Assembly (NCBI RefSeq): GCF_964340395.1
Contig: NC_135551.1
Location: 30,839,455 to 30,903,454, forward strand
Length of the DNA: 64,000 bases
DNA from: Glandiceps talaboti
Lineage: Eukaryota > Hemichordata > Enteropneusta > Spengelidae
Direction of reading: 5' to 3'
Shown: positions 35,348 to 48,326 of the stretch, piece after piece
Layout: each line of letters starts with the position of its first letter
Numbering within the stretch: position 1 is the stretch's first letter
Position numbers and translations under genes: made by a program
The notes under the pieces: model-generated
The model's database searches: none
Told to the model about the DNA's origin: nothing
What the model saw: the letters and a program-made list of their open reading frames with translations, nothing else

Positions 35348-38300
35348 CATAAATTATATATGATATTTATAATCAGATGATTTATATTTCTTATCAAATC
35401 TCGCAGTGTTTGAAAAGTTTCCGTTAGAATTTTCAAATTATGAAATATTAATTCCACCATCTTTATGAGTACAATGTACCAAAATTTGAAATAACTGTCA
35501 TCTATCGCATTATACCACTTTGTTTCACTGAATGTGGTGGGCTAACTGGATGAATTATTTACAAGTACGGTAGTGCCTGCATTTCCCTTGTACTTCCTGC
35601 CAAATTAAAGTGCACCTGATATGTCTTAAATTGCCTTTTTGTCACACGCCAAAGTATTACAGTAGTTGAATAAAGTAATGACATCTAGGCATCCGTGCAC
35701 TCTTCTCTCCCTCTCATTTTAGAATCGGCTGAATTACTGGTTGTAAAAGGGAAAGGTGCTAACTTCACAAAACAAACTTTTTGAAGCTTATTCAGTCTAT
35801 GAGGCCAGTTCAATAAACATACACCTATACTATGACAGAACCCCAATAGCCACAAGAGTGCAAATGTGGCAGTCTTGGGGTATTTGCTTGAGTGCCTGTG
35901 GGGTTCTCTGCAGCTGTACTTTTCACAAACAAGCAGAAAACACTGCAAGCATGAGTGCAAATACCCTGGAGTACCTATACTTTCACTCATCCAGCATGGG
36001 GTTCCGTTCTTATTACATACATTTATCTTAATTTGCAAATTTCTGTAAAAATCAAACTGTGATCACATGATTTCCTATACAAAGTACACTCAATTGCATA
36101 TACCCTGGTAAGTATGCAGTAATGGTGGCTGGACAAGTTGAAAACCACCATATTTAACTTCTAGTGTTTCATCCTTCATCAAAGAGCATTATTTGTACAG
36201 AGAACTTTGTATCATAGTTGTAACCCATTACATTCATTATCAACTCTTAATTTGAATTTTCGTTTTATGAACAGAAATAATGTTCAGTAGCCAAAGTGTC
36301 CTCTGTGTGTGTGTGTGTGTGTGTTGGGACAATTACTGTTGTACTTATGACTATAATAGGCTGTTACTAAATGTCTATGGGAATTTCTTGAACCCAAGAG
36401 GATATGTCTGCTGTGACATACAGATCAGTCAAAAATGTTTACAATATTCTGATGTAATTCCTACCTTTTGTACAAGTACTTTGATAAACCACCAGCATTA
36501 CAATTTAGGTACTTAGTATTCAAGAATTGTGTGTTATGATGCATTGCCTGTAAACAACATTGATGTAAAATACAGTCATGTGTGTGCACCATAGTCAACA
36601 GAACTATTAGATTGATATCCATGACTGTATTTTGTAGTCCAACAAAACTTGACGGTGTTTTGTCTATGGATGTCCATCAAACTTCAAGTCAGATCGCTGC
36701 TATTATATTTATTGCATGTACTTCAGGTTTAATGATGTTAAATCCTTTTATGCTACAATTATATCTGGTATGTTGGGAGTACCTTTAGGATATACTTGTC
36801 AAAATGGAGATATTTTTGTCAAACTGAAGTAAAGGTTTAGTTTGCATGCATTATAGGCGCATTATGTTGAAATCTGTCTGTTTACAGGGTAACTTCACTA
36901 TACTCTTATAGAGAACTAGTTAAGCCATAGGCAACCCCTTCTATGATTTAGAGTTAGACAAGTCACTTTCACTCAGTCAGTATACACAGGCTGTTGAAAT
37001 ATATGCACATATATAGCAAGATTATACCATGTTTGCATGTTTAGTAAAAATTATTCATCATTTTTCGTTCAAAATTGTATTTCCTAAGAAACTTAATTTC
37101 TGTGGTGCAAATTGAAAAAACTCACCCCCCCCCCTATATTTCTCAAATGTACTTGAATTTTGATATAAAAGAGTAAAAGATAATATTTAGTACTATACTC
37201 AGAAGGCAATTTCTATTTTCAGCCGAAAGAAATTCAAGTGATTCAGGTATAACCAGGTCTTATGACTTTTGTCAGTATTTTGTAGTCTGAATGATGACAA
37301 AATTGGGGCAAAACATTTATGTTATCGGCTGATATTGGATGAAGTGGACATTTTAGAATGAAAAAAAAGTTGTGCTTTTGTGTCATTGGAACTATTCTCA
37401 CAAAGAGGGTAGTTTTTTAACCTTGAATCTATTTTATTGAATTTATGTATCAGCGATTATCAAGAGTAATGTGAAATAAACTTTTTGTTGATATAAATCT
37501 TACTGGTGAAAATCTGTAACAAGTCAAGTGAAGGGAGTGGTTAGACAAGTAACAATTCACCTGGTGTGTTGTCAGAAAGTTGGTGGTTTGGTATGGAGAC
37601 GGGTGAGGTTTCTCCCACATTTGTAATCTTACCTCATGCAACAAAGACAGTTTTAGTCTGTGTCTGTCTGTCTTTAACACTTGATATCACATATTCCACA
37701 GTACTATTTGTACAAACTTTGACTGATAGATATTCTGCATGTTTCATTGTATCAGGACAGTTCACACTGTATTTTCAACATCACCTCTTGTGATAATGAT
37801 ATACCGGGAGTAAGTATAAATTGAAATAACTGTCACAGAGCCGGTGGATAGTTTAGAAGAAAAAACTTTTATTGACTAAAGAAAAGTTCACACCATGACA
37901 TGACATGACTTGTTGCATGTATATGGGTGTGTTTGTAAGTTTGTGTATGTGTATATTTGGAGTCGTCGTCATAAAACCCCCACACATTCAGGGGTGTAAG
38001 TTTTGTCGCAAAAATAGAAAAATTTGTCAAAATTTAAAGCATTTCATAGAAAGTACATCCTTTGGAGAAAAAAAATTGTCCAAAAACTTTTTTGTTTAGA
38101 ATACCTGGCATTTCAGTTCAGTTCTGAACAGGAAAATAACTTACAATTGGGCCAAAGTACAGTTTTGGCAAACAACAGAAAATTTACATCTCTAGGACTC
38201 ACCCTATTGTGGACAAGAAAGTCACTTGTTATTACTATGCATGGGAATACAGTAAGTGGTATAGTATGGTGTACTGTCATAACAAAAATGCAAATACCAC

Positions 38301-39139
38301 AACAACCAAACTTGCCACAACAGCTGAAATGGGACTTTTCAAAACAATGTACGAAGACATTAATTTCCATGTGCTTCATTAAACTTGGAGTTGTGTGTAA
38401 AAAAACAAAAGTGAAAGATCATGAATTAATCTGCAAATACTGAAGGGCTGAACCTAGGTAACTACAATACAATTTCAAGTCATCTCTACAGAGAATTAAC
38501 CATTTGGTAATCACTTTCTGTTTTCAATTACAATGTACATTTAAAAAAAATCAACCAATGCAGCATATCACTGGGTACATTTTGGACAAAAAAAGGCTGA
38601 CAATGTTGGTTACTTGAAATGTGTTCTTATGTTCAATGTATGTCTGGGGAAATTTTTTAGAAGTTGATATTGTCATAGTGGGCAGATAATAGGTATAAAT
38701 GACCTAGTAAGCTGATTAAATTCCAAAAGTCGATCCCACCCCACCCAACCCTCTCCAAAAAATTTACTGTACAAGAAATATTTAATTTCATCAATTTTTT
38801 TTTACAAGCAACCCAACAACTCAGAAAAAACACTACTTCGGTGACTCCGAGTAAAATAAGCATTTGGTAAAAGGAGGAAAGTACAAACAGTATAAAATTG
38901 GGTTGAAAATTGAAACTTGCATATACTAGGTTTAAAAGAAAACACATTTCAAGTAACCATAAACATTATGAAGTAGAAAGAAAGAAAGAAAGAAAGCAGC
39001 AAATCAAATAATGTCATATACATGCCTCATATACATATTTTACTTATACACTACACTTTCTATACACTACAAGAACATATAGTGCAGACATGGTAGGTCA
39101 GAGAAACACAATAGTGCCCACTGAATCACCAATAGCTGG

Positions 39140-39270
39140 GCTGCATTATGATTCATCAATAACAGAGGAGATTGTTGATTCACCAATAACAGAGCAGGTT
39201 ATTGATTCACCAATAACAGAGCAGGTTACTGCTTCACCAATAACAGAGCAGGTTACTGATTCACTGCATG
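39140..39270 (+). repeat. 27-bp repeat with open frame, about 4 copies
   Basis: GATTCACCAATAACAGAGCA and GGTTATT repeat at 27 bp, giving SPITEQVID-like units in a 70-codon frame at 39090-39302. No splice or homology support for coding. Confidence 0.75.
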
Positions 39271-42200
39271 ACTGCTTCACCAATAGAGGGGCTGCATTAT
39301 GATTCACCAATAACAGAACTGCATGACGGTAGACCAGGATGTTAATTCACCAATAACAGTGCTGACTGATATCATAATGTGTGATTTGCATATGACAGGA
39401 GTACTATTGTGTGTAATTAAAAGAGGAGTTCAAAGACAACAGCAAGGTGGACACAAGGCAACTACTATACAGTAGCCAGCTTTACAATTACACAGTAAGA
39501 GGTATGACACTGATGAGGTGAATTTCTGATAAAATACATGTACATATCAACATCAGTCTTTTCTGTGAAGTCACAGTAACTTACTCCTGAAACTGACGAT
39601 ATGTATGTTTCTAAGTTTATGAATGATGATTTGTTATTTCTACATCTGAGTACATGAATGAATTAATAATGACTGCAGTCTTGTGTGTGGTCATGCAAGC
39701 ATGCTCTCTGTAGCAAAAAGTTCCTTGCACCTTCCTGAAAACATCTGATGACCACAAAAACCCAACCAAATCAACAATTCAGGTAGAAAATGTTTAGTGA
39801 AATTATCTAAGATTTAGAACCCATATTAAAATTGTGAGTCTGTGCCAAAATCAAAGTTCAATGGACATCTGTTTTGCTTGATTCCTCTTCTATAACGATA
39901 TTTCCATCAAAGTTTACTACAAACGTATGTTCTTTGTGTATTGTCTAGAAAACTATACATGTGGGTTCATTTCCTACAATCTGTCTTCACCATGTAGTCG
40001 AATGGCTTTCTCTAGCATGACATGCTGTTCTTACCATCAACAGCAGTACTATTGGAGCTTTGATATAAATGTGATGACAATATCGTGTTCTCACTTGACA
40101 TATTTCAAGACTTGAGGTTGAGTTTGTAGTAAACTGAACCAAGTAACCTATTACAACCACCTGTCAGTGTGTGTGGTGGATTACTACTGACATGCACTTC
40201 TTCACCCTTTCCCCAGCAGGAGATTTAATTAGAGAATTTGTCCATTTGACTATATGTGGAGAGAGAGAGAGTTCATAGAAAACTAGCCCACATGTATAGT
40301 TTCTTGACTATTTGCATACAAATTCTTACAATGATGAAAATAATCAGACATTTGGGTACTACAGTAAACAAGTGGATGAATAGAGAATATGGGTGGCTGA
40401 AATGGACAATGACTGACATATGCTCACAATCACTATATTGTAGACGGAGATGAACCACTGTTATACATTGTAAGATATACCCAGGAAGCAAAAACTGTAT
40501 TAAATTGGGGCATTTCCAGCTTTTTCATTAAACATGTACTTGATGGCCAAAATTTGTCAAACCCATGAATTGATACAAAATATCTACCAGGAGATTTCCT
40601 TCTCTTTTGTATTTAAAAATCCAATTCCGATAATTACAAACTAAATGACATTATATCCCACATAGACGGCAATAGTACTATAAAGAGCGAAAGTACAGTC
40701 AAAATCCTTCATTGTTGCTGTAAACTGTACACTGTCCATCACATAATTGTGAACCCAAGTTGTGGAAGAGGTTTTCATATGTTAAGTGAACATGTTGTTT
40801 TTTTCATCTGGGACAGTTTGTGAGTTAAGCATTACTTGCAATGGAACCACAACTGTTTTACAGTCTAATACTTTCTCTGATATCAAATCTGCTCACTTAA
40901 ATGTAACTATTGACAACAGATTCTTACCTAAACCACAATACACTACATTCAAGTTATTTTACACAGGTTACATTCAAGTTCCTGTGCAAAGTTATTAAAC
41001 AGATCTTACCATTTTCACATCAGTGAAATGATCTATCAAAACACTGCACCAGCACAGTAACATATTCAAATAGAATACGGCATGCATGGAAACATCATTC
41101 ACTTGGTAATGCAGCTTCAAGTTTAGACATGGTTTTTCACTTTTAAATATACGATATTATTTGCCTTGTCATCACGTCTCCCCATACGGTGTGTGAAAAA
41201 ACATCACAAAGACAGCAATAAGTTTTGTGGACCCATTTTGTACAGACTAAATACTTCCTCCCAAGGTCAGGCACTTCTGTTACTAACTTGTCAGACAAAC
41301 CAATATTTGGACTGTAATAACATAAGTATAGGATTCTGTACAGGAAAGTATATGTTGTATATTGCCATACCTCTGTATTAAACAAAACTTTCTCTCCAAA
41401 TTATGTTTCAATACACAGAAACAAAAGGGCTCATCAAGTCAGCGAGACATATTATGGATCAATTCTGATAGCTGAGCAAACTTATATTTAGATATAAGTC
41501 CCACTATTTCCCTTCAGTCAGAATGGGGAAATACAAGTGAGTATTGTTGTGACATAGAACTACCAAGGCAATATGCTGTTACTGTACTTTTTGTTCAAAA
41601 GCATAAACTTGGCTTATGTATGATATAACAGGTTTGTCAAACTAAGCCCAGTGGTAGACCAAGCTAACATACAACATCTACAAACATGTCAGTCAGAACA
41701 TCAGAAATATAAGTTTTTATCATGCTATCAGAATTTGAATATAATAGAAACGATGTAGGTTTGACAAGATTCACTCACTTAGCAGTGTTACTGGAGTTGT
41801 ATATGCTTACAAATAGTCACTGAATACACGTCTTGATACAAAGTCAAACTCTCTAAACAGTACTTTTATCACATTTCAAAATAGTATTTTTGACCTGACT
41901 GAGGTTAAAGGTGAAAGGTGAAAAGGTCAATACACATCAACATGTTAAATGTCACAAGAGAAGCAAAGCATTTATCCAAAACCATAAAACCCTGGAGTTG
42001 GTCCTCTGGGGTCTATGCTAAAATCAAATACATGAAATTATATTGCAACATCCCATCTGTTAATTAGAAAAAAAATGAAAATTTGCAGAAATTGATTTAA
42101 TTATTATGCTCATCCCATTTATATTTCAGGTTTTAGTAGCAAATTTGTAATTTATTTTAAAATGACTAAAAAGGAGGTATGAAGGCTGACATGTTTTATT

Positions 42201-42995
42201 ATTGTAACAAAAAGGCGGATTAATTGTGTCTACACGCCTGCAGTAGACTGAAAATTTTTTCCCACTATTCAAAAAAGGTTGTGCATTTCACTTCACATTA
42301 GTTCAAAGATTTGGTGTAAATATATGCAAAAAAACAGTTAACTAGGATATCTTGCAATTCATTTTGATTTCCAATGAAAAAGACAATTCTGAAAAAATAA
42401 GATGAATGAAGATAGATTAGCATACATCACTTGGTGGTATCTGAACACACATGGTGTCCTATGAGAGTAACGGCTGATGTCAGTGGTATACTTTCCAATA
42501 AACAAAATGGACTGAGAGTGGACATCACTTCTGTGTTATGTTTTGACTGATTATATTTGAAATATCATATATATCAAATTATAGACATACTGATTTGTAA
42601 AATCGTGTTATTTTCATAGAAGAAAGACTACACACCATCAATGCAACAGTTTGTATGCGTAGAACCAGGGTATGGTCAGTTGAAAACATCCCTTGCATTG
42701 ATACAATTTTAAGTTGATATTGATACACGATTTCACAGGTCAATATGTTCTCTCCAAGACAAGATATATATTCACTGTACACAGTATATGTTAACTGTTT
42801 TCATCTGAAGTCCCAACAGTTTGCATCCATATTTCACCAAGCATTGTATTCTCTACATACCATGTCAAGAGATGAATGATGTATGTAGTCTATCTAATAA
42901 ACTAAGGTAAGAATGTAGAATAGTGGACCAACTGTACAATGGACATATTTATATTCAAGTTAGGGAGTTTGGTTACGATCCAATAAGGGGTAAGG

Positions 42996-43690
42996 ATTTC
43001 GTTAGTACAGAGACTTGGCTATCTGACTTGACTTGACAGTATAGCCTAGAGACTTGCCTATTTGACTTGACTTGACAGTATAGCCCAGACACTTGGCTAT
43101 CTGACTTGACTTGACAGTATAGCCCTGAGACTTGCCTTTCTGACTTGATATACTGACTTGACAGTATAGCCTAGAGACTTGCCTATCTGACTTGACATAC
43201 TGACTTGACAGTATAGCCCTGAGACTTGCCTTTCTGACTTGATATACTGACTTGATAGTATAGCCTAGAGACTTGCCTATCCGACTTGACATACTGACTT
43301 GACAGTATAGCCTAGAGACTTGGCTATCTGACTTGACATACTGGCTTGACAGTATAGCCTACAGCCTAAACCATCTGACTTGACATACTGGCTTGACAGT
43401 ATAGCCTAGAGACTTGCCTATCCGACTTGACATACTGACTTGACAGTATAGCCTAGAGACTTGCCTATCTGACTTGACATACTGACTTGACAGTATAGCC
43501 TAGAGACTTGCCTATCTGACTTGACATACTGACTTGACAGTATAGCCTAGAGACTTGCCTATCTGACTTGACATACTGGCTTGATAGTATAGCCTAGAGA
43601 CTTGCCTATCTGACTTGACTTGATAGTATAGCCCAGAGACTTAGCTATCTGACTTGACAGTCTGGTGAATAGCATGTTCATGCCAGATAG
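42996..43690. repeat. 47-bp minisatellite, about 15 copies
   Basis: Units of TAGAGACTTGCCTATCTGAC, TTGACATACT and GACTTGACAGTATAGCC, with shortened copies lacking the middle segment. The array ends near an inverted piece, GCCAGATAGCCAAGTCTCTG (about 43682-43702). Confidence 0.92.
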
Positions 43691-46600
43691 CCAAGTCTCT
43701 GGGCTGGGAATTAGGTTAGCCCTCCTATCATACACTTGATTAGAAATATTGACCACAACATGGCCACTATTCTACAATCACCAAAACATAGTAAACATCC
43801 ACTTGTAATTTGTATAGAACATGTACCTGAGATAAGCCATTGTGAGCAGACCTACATGAATAAACGCTAAACTGTCACATGTGAAGTTTACTTTTTTTTT
43901 CAATACCAACTAAATGCAGTGTACAAGATTTAGCTGCCTGTGTAGACTGACTGCTATACATTTAATGTCTCCCCTAAATACTGACAGCTGTCATATTGGA
44001 CTATCGTACTGTATACACTCTGTCTTTTGAGAAGTTGTTTTCACCACATTTGGCTTAAACCTTTGCTACTGAAATAGAAATTTTACAGTTAAATGGACAG
44101 AGATCATTTGTTTTGAAACAGGAAATACAAACGAAAGTATCATTGTGAGAATTTTCAAAATAAATTGGTTGTATTTTGTGTTAGATAAGTGTGCCAAGTT
44201 GAATGACGCAATGCCAAGTTTGAATGTGCTTACTTGAAAAGTACACATGTTAAATCATGGTAAGTTTGAATATGCGTGCCTGAGGTAAAAATTTAAATTT
44301 TGCCAAGTGTGAATATGCCTGATGGAGGGTACATAAATTGTCATTCATTACTATCTCACGGCAAGGTTGTGTTGATCACTGATCATATCTACAAATAAGG
44401 CATATCTTTATTACTGAATCACAGTTTATAAATTACTACCCTTGAACCTGTACTGAGTATTTTTTACACTGAAGCTTACTACCAAATCAATTCAAATCTG
44501 CCCCGTCCCATTTTTAGTGCAGCATCCAATTTTTAATTGCAAATTTACAAAGCATTGAGTACATAAACTTAAGAATTGGAAAAAAATAATTTTCAGGTTT
44601 TTTTCCATAAAATTATTTCCTGCAATATTAGAATGTGGTATGCAAAGTTGTTACTATAGTAACCATGTAAACAAAGGACAGAGTGTATTTGAGTCCAGAA
44701 ATCCTTCAATGAATGGAAGGTTAAATTCATATAAAATTATTCCAATGTATACAATAAAACACCACATTTGCAATATATAGATGACTAGACAAATCCTATC
44801 TACACAGTATTTTCTGAAAAATTCTCATTTTTGTGGAAAACTGTTCGACCTTTTTTTAAGAATAGGGCAGAATACTGATTGCATAGTTTATTCATAAATT
44901 TTTTTATCAGTCATAACTGTCATTTTTTGTAAAAGGAAAAAATGTAAATTGGGAAATTTTTTTGCTTTTAACTCGTTTGGCCCAGAAGTTTCTTTTTTTT
45001 TCATTCAATGATGGTTATGTCACACATACAGATACAGAGGACGTTGACCTGTCTGCAGTCCCTGTCATGTGTCAGTAAGAACTTATTTAGTTACCTACTG
45101 ACGTGTAAATGTCAAAATGTCAGTGTCGTGTATGCACGTATGTGTGAGATTGTTTGCATGTATGCATGCATGTACAATTCCTGTATGCTATGTGTGTATG
45201 CGTGCTTAGAATGGTGTGATAATTATAAAGGCCTCCAATGAAATCATAGTTTGAAATGCTGCAGTGCAATGTATGATGCCTTCTTAGTTATTCATCAATG
45301 GCTGACTCCATTTTGCTAAGATTACCACACTTGTTAATACTAATTACCAAGTCCTTGGGGTAAATCTTATTTTCAACAAATTTACATCTCTAGTCATTTC
45401 TCCATCTACAGAACAAATTGCATCACAACAATCATAGCAATTTCAGTGACGACTTGAAAAAAAAGTCATTTTGTTTGAAGTGTGGCATACCACCTTACTT
45501 TGTTCATCACATTGCTGTCTGCAGTCTCTCAAACAGTCTACACTCTTCTACGTTGATGAAACAGATATAAACTTATGTGAATAGTCAAACTCATTGTGAA
45601 CTTTCATAAGAAATACATTTTCAATATCATGCATAGAGTTGCACAATATGTCTAAAACATACTGTTGCAATGCTCTTGAAAGCACCACAATGACTTTAAT
45701 TTAGTAACAATACTAGAAATTACTTTGGTGCATGGCCCTTTCTCACCACTCACATCTAAAACTGCTCATCACCCGTGCAACAAGTAGTTTTTACTCATAA
45801 CTGAGTCACACTATGTTCAGTTGATGGAACTCACATGTACCTATTCCAAACTGTGTGTGATAAAAAGTGCAGTCAAGCAATCAAATTCCAATTTCTATAA
45901 ATTTTTAGTATGGTGTACATACCCCCAAAATGAAACGTTTTAGTTGATATTGCGATACTGCTTGTTAGGATGATGAATATTTTGATGGGAGTGGTAGAGG
46001 AAGGGTTTCATTGGGGGCCTATATTTTAGATTATTCTAATCAAGATACCACAATGCACACAAATTAGTAACTAGATAACCAAAGTGCTAATGGTAGCATT
46101 AGACTGTAAGATGTCGTGTCACTCCACCCTCAGTATTGACCGATGTGTGAGGGCGCCCTGTCATGGTGTACCTTACAGACCAATGACGGCACATACTCCT
46201 TGTTGATAACTGAGTATGCTAACATTATATATAGACAGGATTGACACTGTCCACACTGTGGTGTGGTTAAATTATCACCAGCTAAATGTATGTCATGTTC
46301 TTTTCACACCTATACTGCTATACAGGATAGAGTGAGCAGACCAACAGCACTTTGATTAACACCAAGGACTTCCTATCAATAACACACTCGAAGAGTTACA
46401 TCAACCATACATAGTGACACTTGGACATAATCTTATTTGACTACGTTTCATTTTCTCTGCAATCAAAGGCTAAACATGTGTTTTCTTCAAATTATTTTAA
46501 TTTTTAATTGAGTGTAATTATATTTATTATCGAAATGGTAGATATAATTATGATTTTTTTTGTCCAAGTATCAGGTCCAAACATAAATCAATCATGCTAT

Positions 46601-46944
46601 AGGAAGCCTTGGATTTGAAATCAGAACCTTATTACAACAAACAACACCCTAGCTGACTTAACGAAAATGAACGATAAAACCAGTCTCAGATGTTGTCTTT
46701 CAAAGTATCAAATAGACTAGGGTGTTTTTATCATGCCTTCCACTTTTTGTTCGATCATCATCTGTTCAGTTGTAATAAAGTTCACTTCACCTCATTCATC
46801 AAACATGAATTTCTTTTCTTTTCTTTTTAATTCAGATTTAAGCTAATTGCACCCCTTCCCCCAAATATGCTCCATGTCTACCAACCCAAATAGTAACATT
46901 TTTTTTCCTTCTTTTTCTTTTCATTGTTTTTTTTTTTAATTTCA

Positions 46945-46965
46945 GGGGATGGGGTGGGGGTGGGG
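46945..46965 (+). repeat. G4-tract quadruplex motif
   Basis: Four runs of at least four G separated by loops of 2, 1 and 1 nt (GGGGATGGGG and then TGGGGGTGGGG), preceded by a T-rich tract. In KPNA sense this is C-rich. Confidence 0.85.
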
Positions 46966-48326
46966 CATATTTTCCCCAACCAACCAACCAAGCATGGCTA
47001 TCTACAGCTATACACTGTCACTGCTTGACACTAACTCTTAACAAATGACAGTGTATATTTTGAGTACTAAGTCTTACTCAACTGTGATTTAACTTTTAGT
47101 ACCTGGTTATATGTATTAACCACTGTTTAATACACTGTAGTCTATGTGCACATTGTTCGCTCTATATTTATGGAACTTAATAAATGATATTCATTGCTAA
47201 CTACACAGTCTTCTATCCACACTCCATTGACCTTTGCCCTCTCCATGAGGAAATTACCCATAATGCAATCTTCCTGACAGTGAGAGAAACTTCTACTCAT
47301 GCTTGTTTTTCTTCACTGCATTATCAGTCAGTTTGCTCATTCTTACATTTTTTTTTACAATTATTTTTTTGCTGTATAAGAGACAGAACACTTGTAGCAG
47401 TATGTATTAACATGCAAAATTTGGTATTTTGTTGAACCAAATAAAGCTGACAACATGAACATTACAGGTAAACAACAACAGGACAACATTTACACTGGAC
47501 CTCAGGTACAAACATGCAAATTGTGTGTCACACAACCAGTATTGGTGGTCTGTGTGACAAATTAAGGCATAACTACAAAACATGTTGTTTTTCTTAGAGT
47601 GAGAGAAGGCTAGTCTAGATAGCAATGAATGCCATGCTTCTATAGATTGAACATTTACAAGTTGATCTAATTTATCACCAAATTATTTCATACTTATAAG
47701 CCATTTTACAAATATACTTTTAATGTTTACTCCTCCCTTTTTTTCAATTTTGTTGAGTACTCGAGTATTTTTTCTTCCACTTCACTAACGTTTTTTTGAT
47801 CATTTGTTGTATTTATATAAAGGCACAATTCAACTCCCAACAAAATGTGATTTGAACATTGAATGCCAACATTCAACAAAATTGAAAAAATACAGAAATA
47901 AAAAAAGTGAGGAGTTTTTGTTTTACAGAAGTATTTGTTGGATCAACAGCACTGTTTTCACCTAAGTTTCTGTTGATGAAATACCTACTTTCAACTCGCC
48001 AGTTTTAGTCTGTATAAAACAGTACTGGATTCTACAGCTGACTTACACATTGTGTTTCTTTTCTTGTTTGTTTTGGTTTTACACATCAAACGTTTTGTAA
48101 GTTCATGCACAAATTATCAATGGGTAATGTAAATTGGGGAAAAAACCAGTATTACACAAAATAATGTGGATTACACCAAGAGAACTTGACACTTTGACTT
48201 GCATTAAAGTATAGGGTTACAGTGTGCTACTGGAGGACTGATAAACTGGCTCTCCTTGTAAGGTATGGGTGAGTAACAAAGTAAGCCAGGTGTCACTGTT
48301 TATTCAGGTGCCATACCACAATTCCT

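Larger units (their letters stand above)
35348..48326. other. 12.98-kb region without a recognised gene
   Basis: Lies between the 3' ends of FAM162 (+) and KPNA (-). No frame shows a known domain or spliced coding pattern. Part may be KPNA 3'UTR, but an AATAAA on the minus strand (48304-48299) is only 22 nt past the KPNA stop. Contents include TG and AGAA microsatellites, a 27-bp repeat (39140-39270), a 47-bp minisatellite (42996-43690) and a G-rich tract (46945-46965). Confidence 0.6.

Noticed and set aside
38024-38443. 139-codon plus-strand frame in the FAM162-KPNA gap
   Set aside because: No recognisable domain, AT-driven composition, and no matching exon partner. Not enough to call a gene.
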